Positions 1-6,728 of a stretch of 7,617 nt of DNA are shown in pieces. The position numbers and the translations under genes are program-made. Source of the stretch: CAYYNP01 sp964472545 (lineage in GTDB: Bacteria; Planctomycetota; Planctomycetia; Pirellulales; Thermoguttaceae); NCBI GenBank assembly GCA_964472545.1, contig CAYYNP010000404.1:1-7617 (forward strand), written 5' to 3'. The notes below the pieces were generated by a model. It saw only the letters and a list, made by a program, of their open reading frames with translations, was not told the DNA's origin and ran no database searches. Every line of letters starts with the position of its first letter. Position 1 is the stretch's first letter.

Positions 1-586
1 GTTCTATCTGGGCGTCCATGAGGTGACGCAGGAGCAGTACGCGGCGGTGATGGGCATTCGCCCGTGGAAGGGTAGGTGGCTGGTGAAGGAGGGTCCGGAC
101 TACCCGGCGGCGTGGGTGAGTTGGGAGGATGCGGTGGCGTTCTGCGAGAAGCTGTCGGCCATTGAGGGCTGCACCTATCGCCTGCCAACGGAGGCGGAGT
201 GGGAGTATGCCTGCCGTGCGGGCAGCACCACCAGCTTCTGCTTCGGGGACGGTCCATTGGCCTTGGGCAACTACGCTTGGTACGGCGAAAACACCGCGAA
301 GGAATATGCGCCAAGAGTGGGTCAGAAGAAGCCAAACGGCTGGGGGCTTTTCGACATGCACGGGGGGGTGTGGGAATGGTGTGCGGACCGGCATGGTAGA
401 GATTACTACGCGACTTCCCCGACAGTTGATCCCACTGGACCTTCTTCGGGCTACTACGGGGTGTTGCGTGGCGGCGGTTGGTTCGACGACGCGCGGGTCG
501 TGCGTTCGGCGTTCCGCGACCCCTTCGGGCCCGGCCTCCGGAACGACTGCTTCGGCTTCCGTTGTGCCCGAGTTCTGGCGGAGTAG
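1..586 (+). CDS. FGE-sulfatase-like (SUMF1/EgtB/PvdO superfamily) domain protein, C-terminal part, 5' end outside window
   Basis: The reading frame is open from base 2, so the GTG at 23 is an internal Val and the gene starts upstream; 194 residues are visible. Family motifs appear in order: FYLGVHEVTQEQY at the left edge, RLPTEAEWEYACRAG (about 179-223), WGLFDMHGGVWEWC (about 341-382), LRGGGW (about 465-482) and a terminal GFRCAR. These match the C-type-lectin-like fold of formylglycine-generating-enzyme relatives. True FGEs have a catalytic Cys pair just after the GGS[YW] motif (pattern MCHxSYC). Here that stretch reads WFDDARVVRSAFR, with no cysteine, so sulfatase activation is unlikely. 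The usual GNVWEW Asn is also Gly (HGGVWEW), within a run of seven G at 362-368. In planctomycetes such domains are often fused to kinase or repeat modules; the missing upstream part could hold one. The family call is firm; the function is unknown. Confidence 0.88.
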   Translation, partial: FYLGVHEVTQEQYAAVMGIRPWKGRWLVKEGPDYPAAWVSWEDAVAFCEKLSAIEGCTYRLPTEAEWEYACRAGSTTSFCFGDGPLALGNYAWYGENTAKEYAPRVGQKKPNGWGLFDMHGGVWEWCADRHGRDYYATSPTVDPTGPSSGYYGVLRGGGWFDDARVVRSAFRDPFGPGLRNDCFGFRCARVLAE

Positions 587-698
587 GCAGAGTAGGTCGA
601 GCGAGCGGAGGTCGATCGAACGGTGGTACTTCCATATCTCACTAGCGGCCAGGTCTCGTTGTAGTCTGCGAGTGCGCCCGGTACCCCCTGGTGGCATC

Positions 699-1025
699 TC
701 AAATACGCAGCGAGCCGACCCAACTGGCCGACGCCAGCCGCATGCCGTCGGCGCTCCAGTCGACGTCCCACACCTGGGCTTCGTGACCGGCCAGGGCCAA
801 CGTTTCGGCTCCGGTCGATGGGTCCCAGAGCCTCACGGTGCGATCGCACCCGGCCGACGCCATCTGCCGGCCGTCCGGGCTCCAACCAAGAGAACGGACG
901 GCGCCCGCGTGACGGTGCATCCGGCGGATGAGTGTGCCGGTGTCGACGTTCCAAAGGCAGATGATTCCCTCGGGCTCGCCTGCCGAGGCAATCCGATCCG
1001 GTTGACGACCGGTGCCGTTGATCAT
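699..1025 (-). pseudogene. WD40-repeat protein remnant, about 2.5 repeats
   Basis: Reading from ATG 1025 to TGA 699 gives 108 residues that include clear WD40 signatures: RIASAG...ICLWNVDTG, then HAGAVRSLGWSPDGRQMASAG...VRLWDPSTG, then HEAQVWDVDWSADGMRLASAS...SLRI. A beta-propeller normally needs about seven such repeats, so this is a fragment. The final repeat stops just where LRIWD is expected. The stop is TGA in place of the conserved Trp codon TGG. Past it the frame continues with DATRGYRAH, a normal WD40 linker, until TAG at 642-644. This looks like a nonsense change in the last repeat of a gene whose 5' part is already lost. Three-frame reading of 1026-1123 shows no further WD40 sequence. 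A GGGAGG stands upstream of the ATG, so a short peptide could still be made. The stop of the plus-strand gene lies 112 bases beyond, in a convergent arrangement. The homology is certain; pseudogene status is inferred. Confidence 0.72.
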
Positions 1026-1034
1026 CCGTTGGTT

Positions 1035-1040
1035 CCTCCC
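1035..1040 (-). promoter_or_regulatory. Possible ribosome binding site before the WD40 remnant
   Basis: On the minus strand this reads GGGAGG, nine bases before the ATG at 1025. The spacing is acceptable for a Shine-Dalgarno site. It is the only hint that the truncated WD40 frame might be translated from its own start. A chance match is equally plausible in this GC-rich sequence. Confidence 0.3.
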
Positions 1041-1123
1041 GTGTCGCCCGGCTGATTGCCCCCAGCGACTTCTGAGAACTCGTGCCTTGTCGCTCCCGGC
1101 CCCAATCTCCGATCCCGATACCC

Positions 1124-2452
1124 CTACTTCGGCAAGAAGTCTCCCGCCACGGTCACCTCGCGGATCTGACGCGTGTCGGGCTCGAAGACGCGGATCTTGA
1201 CTTGGATCGCCCGCAAGGGGACGGCGTACGGCGGCAGGCTCTCCCGCTCCAGATAGTCGTCGACAGCGCCGTTGTCGTTGTCGTCGAAGCCGTTGGCGCC
1301 TTTGTCGGTCATCCCGGCGAGAAACAGGGAGAGGGGCTTGTCCACCTTGTAGTGATTCGACCAAGTGCAATAGATCCGTTTGCCGTTGGCAAGGGCGTCC
1401 CGGTTCTTCTTGTGTTTGAAGGAGATCGCGTTCGGGCCCCCCAGATCGACGTACGCCTGGGCCAACGGGTCCCAGAGCTTCACGTCGAAACCGATCACGT
1501 TGTTGAGCATCACGTCGTCGGTCCTGGCCGGGCCGTCGTCGTACTGCGTCAACGTTCCGCTCTCGGGGTCGACGTCGGGCCACGGGTGAGGATTCCGCCA
1601 GTAGTCGATGCCGTCGTTGCTATAGGCCCAGATCGGCTGCACGCTGCCGGCCGTCCAGTTGGGGCTGCAGCACTCGCGCAACGTCGGCAGCCCCAACTGC
1701 CCCCAGCCGGTCGCGTGGAACGGAAAGCTGTCCCTTCCCTGCTCATGCACGGCGTGTGCGTAGCGGCATTCGCGCCGCGTCAGATCACTCAGCGAGTTGG
1801 TCCCCATCCACCTGCTCCCGTCATCACGGACGCCCCCTTTGACCGAGACGTCGTAACGGGCGTAGAAGCCGGCCGGCGCGTGGTCGATCGGGGCCCCGGG
1901 CACGATCAACAACTCGCGGCGATAGAGCGTCCGCCCGCGTACGAACCAACAGACCTCCGCAAACCGCGATTCGATGTAGCCGTTGCGGCCGAAGCGGCCC
2001 ACAAAGGGCTGCCCCCGGCTTTGGATCGTACACATCAAGATGTCGTCGTTGTCGCCCACGGTCGTGTCGATATCGCTGATTGTGCCCGGGTCGGCGTCGA
2101 TCGCGCCGTCCATGTCGGAGGCACTAGGTGCCAACAAGCTCGCGACTTGCCGTGGGCCTTCGATGATCTCCAGGTAGCCTTCGGCGTCGGCCGGGTCGCG
2201 CGGCGGGATGGGGGTGACCGTCAGCCCGTTGAGGTCCAATTGCAGCCGCGTGGCCACGTTGCGCAGGCCGTCGGAGACCTCCAGCGTTGCCCGCGAGTCG
2301 CTGATACTGCCGCCGATCGAGCCGAAGATGGTGACCACCGCGGCCATCAACATCAGCGTTAGGGCGGTGGCCGTGAGGACCTCGATCAGTGTGAAGCCGC
2401 AGCGCAGGGTAGCGCCCGAACCGGATCTCCACGGCATGGTGCTTCGTGTCAT
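1124..2452 (-). CDS. Pseudopilin-like protein with prepilin N-terminal cleavage/methylation motif (PulJ/GspJ-like)
   Basis: This 442-residue protein has a short basic leader ending in Gly19, then FTLIE (20-24). That is the type IV prepilin peptidase site, with Glu at +5. A hydrophobic helix follows (about 25-48), and the rest should be exposed outside the inner membrane. Such proteins are processed by PilD-type peptidase and build type II secretion pseudopili or related fibres. The C-terminal block LRAIQVKIRVFEPDTRQIREV (413-433) resembles the minor pseudopilin PulJ/GspJ group. The protein is about twice the size of classical GspJ because of a large insert rich in Trp, Asp and Cys. Residues 386-399 (ANGFDDNDNGAVDD) form an Asp/Asn loop like the calcium-binding repeats of planctomycete surface proteins. 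ATG 2452 is preceded by GGAG at 2461-2464 with eight bases between. The preceding oxidoreductase gene ends 15 bases upstream, so co-transcription is likely. No other secretion genes are nearby. Confidence 0.85.
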   Translation of the reverse strand: MTRSTMPWRSGSGATLRCGFTLIEVLTATALTLMLMAAVVTIFGSIGGSISDSRATLEVSDGLRNVATRLQLDLNGLTVTPIPPRDPADAEGYLEIIEGPRQVASLLAPSASDMDGAIDADPGTISDIDTTVGDNDDILMCTIQSRGQPFVGRFGRNGYIESRFAEVCWFVRGRTLYRRELLIVPGAPIDHAPAGFYARYDVSVKGGVRDDGSRWMGTNSLSDLTRRECRYAHAVHEQGRDSFPFHATGWGQLGLPTLRECCSPNWTAGSVQPIWAYSNDGIDYWRNPHPWPDVDPESGTLTQYDDGPARTDDVMLNNVIGFDVKLWDPLAQAYVDLGGPNAISFKHKKNRDALANGKRIYCTWSNHYKVDKPLSLFLAGMTDKGANGFDDNDNGAVDDYLERESLPPYAVPLRAIQVKIRVFEPDTRQIREVTVAGDFLPK

Positions 2453-2467
2453 CGCATAGTCTCCAGA

Positions 2468-3778
2468 CTACAACGTCCAACCCGGGCGCTTGGCGTACCG
2501 GATCAGCGGGTTGGCTTCCGGACAGTTCGTGACCTTCAAGTTCCCCGGGTCCCACGCGATCTTCTTGCCCACGCGGTAGGCGACCGTTCCCAATAGCACG
2601 GTCTCGGTGAGCGGGCCGGTATAGTCGAAGTTGCAGCCGGTCGGGCCGGGCGTCTTGCAGGCCGCCAGCCACTCCTGGGCGTGGCCAATCGACTCGGGGA
2701 TCGTCCGCGGCGGCGGGCGGAAACCGGCGAACTTCTCCTTGGGGAACAGCTCCTTCACGCCCCAGTGCGAGATCAGCATCCCCTCGCTGCCCACAAAAAG
2801 CACGCCCTCCGGCCAGTCGGGCATGTTGTACTGCTTCTGCTGCGGCGGACGCTTGCCGCCGTCGTGCCAGGTGAGCGTCACCGGCGGCAGGTCGCCGCGG
2901 GCGGCGAACTCCCATCGGGCGATCAGCCAGAGCGGCGTGCCCTCCGGATGCACGGGCGTGCCGACCGCCTCGGCCGTCAGCGGATACTTCAGGTCCAGTG
3001 CCCAAAACGCCAAGTCGATCAAGTGGCAGCCCATGTCGCCCAGCCGTCCGTTGCCGAAGTCCCACCAGTTCCGCCAGGACATGGGAAGATAGCAGGGATG
3101 GTACGGACGATACGGCGCGGGGCCGAGCCAGAGCTCCCAGTCGAGATGCGGTGGAACGGGGGGCGAGTATCTCGGCCGATACATGTTGCCCCAGGCCTCA
3201 TCGCACCAAGCGTGGACTTCGCGCACCTCTCCGATGGCCCCCGAACGGATCAACTCGACCACGCGGCGGTAGTTCCCGCCGGAATGTGCCCCGTTGCCCA
3301 TCTGGGTGGCCACGCCGTATCGTTTGGCCACGTGGGTGGCCTGGCGAACCTCGAGGATGTTTTGGCCCAGCGGCTTTTCGGTGTAGCTGTGTTTGCCCAT
3401 CTTCATGGCCGTCACGCTGATCGGCAGGTGGGTATGATCGGTGGTGGCCACGGCCACCGCGTCGATGTTCTTGTCCTGCTGGTCCAGCATCTTGCGGTAA
3501 TCGCGGTGTTGCGTCGCCTTCGGGTAGCGAACGGCCGCCTTGGCAAGGAAGTTCGCGTCGACGTCACAGAGCGCGACGATGTTGTGGTTCTCCATCGTCT
3601 GCAGCACTTGAGCGCCGCGATTACCCACGCCGATGCCGGCTAGGTTGACCTTCTCGCTCGGTGGAAGCCGGCCCTCGCCGCCGAGGACGTGACGGGGGAT
3701 CAACACCGGGGCCGCCGCGGCGGCTGTGGCACCCAGGACGAAATCGCGGCGGGAGATGCGGCGGTGTTTATCGATCAT
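2468..3778 (-). CDS. Gfo/Idh/MocA family NAD(P)-dependent oxidoreductase with Tat signal
   Basis: The 436-residue protein begins with a twin-arginine signal, SRRDFVLG at 9-16, then an Ala-rich hydrophobic stretch (17-27). Export of the folded, cofactor-loaded enzyme is therefore expected. The Rossmann domain follows: VNLAGIGVGNRG (44-55) is the dinucleotide-binding glycine loop, and CDVD (71-74) ends the next strand. TEKPLG (133-138) holds the family's conserved Lys of the EKP motif. GDMGCHLIDLAFWAL (247-261) in the C-terminal domain matches the Asp/His active-site segment of this family. The length is normal for the large planctomycete paralogue group, and the C-terminus looks complete. Members oxidise or reduce sugars, inositols and related polyols; the substrate cannot be read from sequence. 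ATG 3778 is preceded by only a weak GGGA. The kelch gene ends 77 bases upstream and the pseudopilin gene starts 15 bases downstream on the same strand. Confidence 0.93.
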   Translation of the reverse strand: MIDKHRRISRRDFVLGATAAAAAPVLIPRHVLGGEGRLPPSEKVNLAGIGVGNRGAQVLQTMENHNIVALCDVDANFLAKAAVRYPKATQHRDYRKMLDQQDKNIDAVAVATTDHTHLPISVTAMKMGKHSYTEKPLGQNILEVRQATHVAKRYGVATQMGNGAHSGGNYRRVVELIRSGAIGEVREVHAWCDEAWGNMYRPRYSPPVPPHLDWELWLGPAPYRPYHPCYLPMSWRNWWDFGNGRLGDMGCHLIDLAFWALDLKYPLTAEAVGTPVHPEGTPLWLIARWEFAARGDLPPVTLTWHDGGKRPPQQKQYNMPDWPEGVLFVGSEGMLISHWGVKELFPKEKFAGFRPPPRTIPESIGHAQEWLAACKTPGPTGCNFDYTGPLTETVLLGTVAYRVGKKIAWDPGNLKVTNCPEANPLIRYAKRPGWTL

Positions 3779-3800
3779 GCGAGTTTCCCGTTGTTTGTCT

Positions 3801-3815
3801 CTCGCCTGGGGCGAG
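3801..3815 (-). other. Small hairpin between kelch and oxidoreductase genes
   Basis: CTCGCC and GGCGAG form a perfect six-base inverted repeat around a three-base loop. It sits about 22 bases before the oxidoreductase start. No T-rich tract follows on the minus strand, so it is not a classical rho-independent terminator. It could be an mRNA processing or stability element, or chance. Confidence 0.3.
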
Positions 3816-3855
3816 TTGCGGGTGTGCTCCGTTATACGGCATCAACGGCCGCCGG

Positions 3856-4842
3856 TCAGGGTGCGGGCCGCACCCACATGCCCGGTTGTGGCGTGGCTCC
3901 GTTGGGTGAACCGCCGGCGAGATACAGCTTGCCATTGACGATACCTGCCGCAGCAGCCGACAGCGGCCGGGGCAGTTCGCCGATATGTTCCCACTTCCCG
4001 TCGGCAGTCAGGGCGGTGATCTTGTTGTCGATCCACCTGCGCTCGCCCGCCTGCGCCATGCCGCCGAGAAAGCAGATCCGGCCGTTGTACACGAAGGTGC
4101 TCGCCTCGGCGTGCGTATGCCCTGTGGGTAAGTCGGCGCCCTTGCTCCAGGCGTCCGTCGCTGGATCGTAGACGTCGACCAGGGGGCGATCGATCTGCCG
4201 GCTGTCGTGATGATACATGCCGCCGATCAAGTAGATCTTCCCGTCGAGCATTGCGATGCCGAAATGGCAGCGGCCTTTCGACATCGGCTTGGTCTCTTCC
4301 CACTTGGCATCGCCCTTTTCGAACTTGTCCAAGTCGAGGACCCAATGCGTGGCGCCGCACGTATCGCGATCCTTCGTGAGCCCGCCAATATAGTGCAGCT
4401 TGCGGTCGATGATCGCCAGGCCCCCGCTTGCCCTCGGCTGCGGGAGTGGAGGGCCGGGCGCATACGTGTTCTTGTCGAGATCGTATCGCCACACCTCGGC
4501 GATCGCGTAGCCTTTGTAGCCGTCCTTGAATCCTCCGGCAAACCATACCGAGCGGCCGTCGCGGACCATGTTCATGTGGGTGATGGCGCTGGGTAGATCG
4601 GCGAGTTGGCGCCAACGGTTGTCCTGCGGATCGAAGACGTCGACCCGCTTGCACGCCTTGGTGGGCATTCGGTAGCCGCCGAACACGTAGAGCCTGTTTT
4701 CAAACACCAGCGATCCGGCTTCCCAGCGCGGGACCGCCATGTCGGGCAGCTTTTGCCACGACGTATCGGGGGGGGCCTCGGCCTGAGCGAGCGTAGACAG
4801 ACAGGCGGCGGCAAGTATTCCGATCAGGAAGCGTCGCGTCAT
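3856..4842 (-). CDS. Secreted kelch-repeat beta-propeller protein
   Basis: I chose ATG 4842, which gives 328 residues. GGAG at 4850-4853 lies seven bases before it, and the protein then starts directly with a signal peptide, MTRRFLIGILAAACLSTLAQA, likely cut after AQA. An in-frame TTG at 4860 would add six residues but has no better ribosome site. Six kelch blades follow, each with the diglycine strand: VFGG (53-56), FAGG (101-104), YIGG (151-154), LIGG (205-208), FLGG (258-261) and LAGG (308-311). Most have downstream W and DP/DL turns such as VDVFDPQDNRW and VDVYDPATDAW. Six blades make a complete propeller of the galactose-oxidase/NanM type, but no copper-oxidase or epimerase residues are recognisable. 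The role is probably carbohydrate or protein binding in the periplasm or at the surface. The FecR-ankyrin gene ends 56 bases upstream. Confidence 0.88.
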   Translation of the reverse strand: MTRRFLIGILAAACLSTLAQAEAPPDTSWQKLPDMAVPRWEAGSLVFENRLYVFGGYRMPTKACKRVDVFDPQDNRWRQLADLPSAITHMNMVRDGRSVWFAGGFKDGYKGYAIAEVWRYDLDKNTYAPGPPLPQPRASGGLAIIDRKLHYIGGLTKDRDTCGATHWVLDLDKFEKGDAKWEETKPMSKGRCHFGIAMLDGKIYLIGGMYHHDSRQIDRPLVDVYDPATDAWSKGADLPTGHTHAEASTFVYNGRICFLGGMAQAGERRWIDNKITALTADGKWEHIGELPRPLSAAAAGIVNGKLYLAGGSPNGATPQPGMWVRPAP

Positions 4843-4849
4843 TCTTCGG

Positions 4850-4853
4850 CTCC
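4850..4853 (-). promoter_or_regulatory. Ribosome binding site that decides the kelch gene start
   Basis: On the minus strand this reads GGAG, with seven bases before the ATG at 4842. It lies inside the stretch that a TTG start at 4860 would make coding. It therefore favours the shorter protein, which begins at the signal peptide. Confidence 0.55.
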
Positions 4854-4898
4854 AGTTCAATGTGCGATCCTCGGCATCGATCGTCAGGGCGGCGCCGG

Positions 4899-6728
4899 CT
4901 ATTTGTCGAGTTCGGAGGCGTTCCTTCCACCTTGCTTTCGGAGGAGCCTGGCGATATCGAGCTTCGCCTCCTGCTCCGAACCGGGATCGTAGTTGATGGC
5001 GTCCAACGGCGTGTACCCGCTGTCGTCCTCGGAGTTGACGTCGGCCCCGGCGTCGATCAATCGCTGGGCCATCTCGAGGCGGCCCAGTGCGGCGGTCCAG
5101 TGCAGCGGCGTGCCGCCGTATTGGTCCCGGGCCTTGGCGTTGAGGTCGGCGCCCTTGGCAATGAGCAACTCGGCAATCGCGCGCTGATCGCAGAGCACGG
5201 CAAGGTGCAGCGGCGCCGCCCCGGACGCGGGCACGCCCGGGGCGATAAACCGTGCGTCGACGTCACCGCCACCGGCCAGATAGCGCCGCAACGCCTCCAC
5301 GTTGCCTTTCGCCGCGGCCGTCCAGACGTCGACCAGCGGCGGCTCGGCCGGCTGTATCTCGTTCGCCGGGGGCAAGAGTTCCAGTTCGATGATCTCAAGC
5401 CCCGCCGGTTCGTAGAGCGTATGACACCACATCGAATCCACGACCAGGCCGAACGGCACGGCCGGAAGCTCACTCTCGATCTCGCTCAGCGAAGAATCCA
5501 GCCGGAAGTCCTGCAAGTCGAGAGCGACGTCGAATTCTCGGCCGGCCTCGAACTCCTTGGCGGGGCGAACGATCTGGAAGCGGCCCGCGAATCCCCCGGC
5601 GGTGTGTCGAACGGTAACGCCGAAGAACACCTTGTGTGGCGTATCGACGCGGCCGCGTACACGGATGCGCGACGTGGGTTGGAGGATTACCGGTGGTTCA
5701 TCGCCGCGGGAGACGTTCAGCGCCACCGTGTAGATCGTCACGCCCTCGGGCAGCGCATAGGGGATCGCTTCGAGCGTCGCCTCTTGCGCACCGGACGCCG
5801 GCGACCAACTCCCTCTTCCGCCGCTGGGGCCTTCGTGCAATCGGCTCTTCCAACGGTTGACCGACTCGGGAACCGGTTCCGGCGACATCTCGCGGTCGGC
5901 GGCGGCGATCACCCGGTGTTTGGCGGGTACGTCGACCGTGCTGCCGTCGCTGAATCGCTTGATTCGTACGCTCCCCTCGCTGACGTTGAGGGTGGTCGCC
6001 GCAAGTTCGGCTTCGACGTCGAACTGCGTTCCCAGGACCTCGAGCATCGCGGAGCGCGTGTAGATCAGCATCGGTTTGCGCGGCGGTTGCGGCTTTACGT
6101 TGCCGGATAGGCTGCCCTCTCTCAGGTGCAGTTCCTTCTGTCCGTGGTCCGAAAAAGTAAGCGTTGAATTGCCCGAAATCGTGACCCTGGAGCCGTCGAG
6201 GAACGTCAATTCGAACCAGGAGCCGGGCGCCATTCCCTCGACCGTGCCTCCAACGAGTTCCGCCCCCACGTTCAAGTCGTAATCGACCCGGCCACCGTCG
6301 CCGGTCCATTGCAGCGGTCCGCTCAATCCGCTGATCTTCGCGACCGGAAGTTGGGCAGTCGGCCCCGGGGCATTCGGCCGCTGGAAGACCAGACTGGCGG
6401 TCAGCGCCACGAGGCCTACCGCGGCGGCAACCAACAGTGTCTTGACGAATCTCTTTCGCGGCGCGTGCTTGCGAGTCGTTTCCGTCCGCGGAGAGATCCC
6501 CGACGCGGCGTTCCGATCCGCGCTTTGATCGGAGGGCGCATCTGCACGATCGCCACTCTCGCGCAGCACCTCGGCCAACTGGGTGTCCCACTGCACTTGC
6601 TCGACAAACTCCTTCCGCGCCGCCGAATCGCCGTCGAGCAATGCGGCCAGACGTTCCATCTCCGCTTCGCTCAACTCGCCGCGCAAATGGCGTTCGATCA
6701 ACTCCTGCCGGTCATATGCATCACTCAT
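4899..6728 (-). CDS. FecR-domain membrane protein with C-terminal ankyrin repeats, putative anti-sigma regulator
   Basis: This 609-residue protein starts at ATG 6728, which overlaps the sigma-factor stop as ATGA and has GGGAGGT five bases upstream. Residues 1-60 form an acidic helical cytoplasmic segment (ELIERHLRGELSEAE) typical of planctomycete sigma partners. No HxxxCxxC zinc anti-sigma motif is present. A basic stretch (86-96) precedes one transmembrane helix, about 94-115. The FecR domain spans about 130-258 (WFELTFLDGSRVTI, LHLREGSLSGNV, LEVLGTQFDV, LNVSEGSVRI). Residues 315-455 look like an all-beta domain, perhaps galactose-binding-like, which I cannot assign. Residues 465-603 hold about four ankyrin repeats (VWTAAAKGNVEALRRYL, GAAPLHLAV, GGTPLHWTAALGRLEMAQRLIDAGADVN, GYTPLDA). 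By topology these lie outside the cytoplasm. FecR proteins relay surface signals to ECF sigma factors, and gene coupling supports that role here. No TonB receptor is in view, so iron sensing is not implied. Confidence 0.9.
   Translation of the reverse strand: MSDAYDRQELIERHLRGELSEAEMERLAALLDGDSAARKEFVEQVQWDTQLAEVLRESGDRADAPSDQSADRNAASGISPRTETTRKHAPRKRFVKTLLVAAAVGLVALTASLVFQRPNAPGPTAQLPVAKISGLSGPLQWTGDGGRVDYDLNVGAELVGGTVEGMAPGSWFELTFLDGSRVTISGNSTLTFSDHGQKELHLREGSLSGNVKPQPPRKPMLIYTRSAMLEVLGTQFDVEAELAATTLNVSEGSVRIKRFSDGSTVDVPAKHRVIAAADREMSPEPVPESVNRWKSRLHEGPSGGRGSWSPASGAQEATLEAIPYALPEGVTIYTVALNVSRGDEPPVILQPTSRIRVRGRVDTPHKVFFGVTVRHTAGGFAGRFQIVRPAKEFEAGREFDVALDLQDFRLDSSLSEIESELPAVPFGLVVDSMWCHTLYEPAGLEIIELELLPPANEIQPAEPPLVDVWTAAAKGNVEALRRYLAGGGDVDARFIAPGVPASGAAPLHLAVLCDQRAIAELLIAKGADLNAKARDQYGGTPLHWTAALGRLEMAQRLIDAGADVNSEDDSGYTPLDAINYDPGSEQEAKLDIARLLRKQGGRNASELDK

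Noticed and set aside
587..641. Terminator or repeat between the convergent genes, including imperfect copies GGTCGAGCGAGCGGA and GGTCGATCGAACGGT
   Set aside because: The direct repeat has three mismatches in 15 bases, and there is no hairpin plus T tract; this is likely chance.
129..1055. Plus-strand frame of 308 codons across the FGE-like gene end and the WD40 remnant
   Set aside because: It overlaps real motifs in another frame and on the other strand, and is Arg/Ser/Pro-rich with no domain.
1064..1094. Inverted repeat AGCGAC/GTCGCT after the pseudopilin stop, a possible terminator
   Set aside because: A six-base stem with a 19-base loop and no T tract is too weak to call a terminator.
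1082..2362. Long open frame of 426 codons on the plus strand
   Set aside because: It runs antisense to the pseudopilin gene, and its Arg/Val/Asp/His-rich composition is typical of a GC-rich shadow frame; no domain motifs are visible.
2681..3643. Plus-strand frame of 320 codons opposite the oxidoreductase
   Set aside because: It is the antisense shadow of a well-supported Gfo/Idh/MocA gene and has no recognisable features.
4860..6110. Long plus-strand frame of 416 codons opposite the FecR-ankyrin gene
   Set aside because: The opposite strand codes for a protein with clear FecR and ankyrin motifs; this frame shows only low-complexity Arg/Gly/Val sequence.
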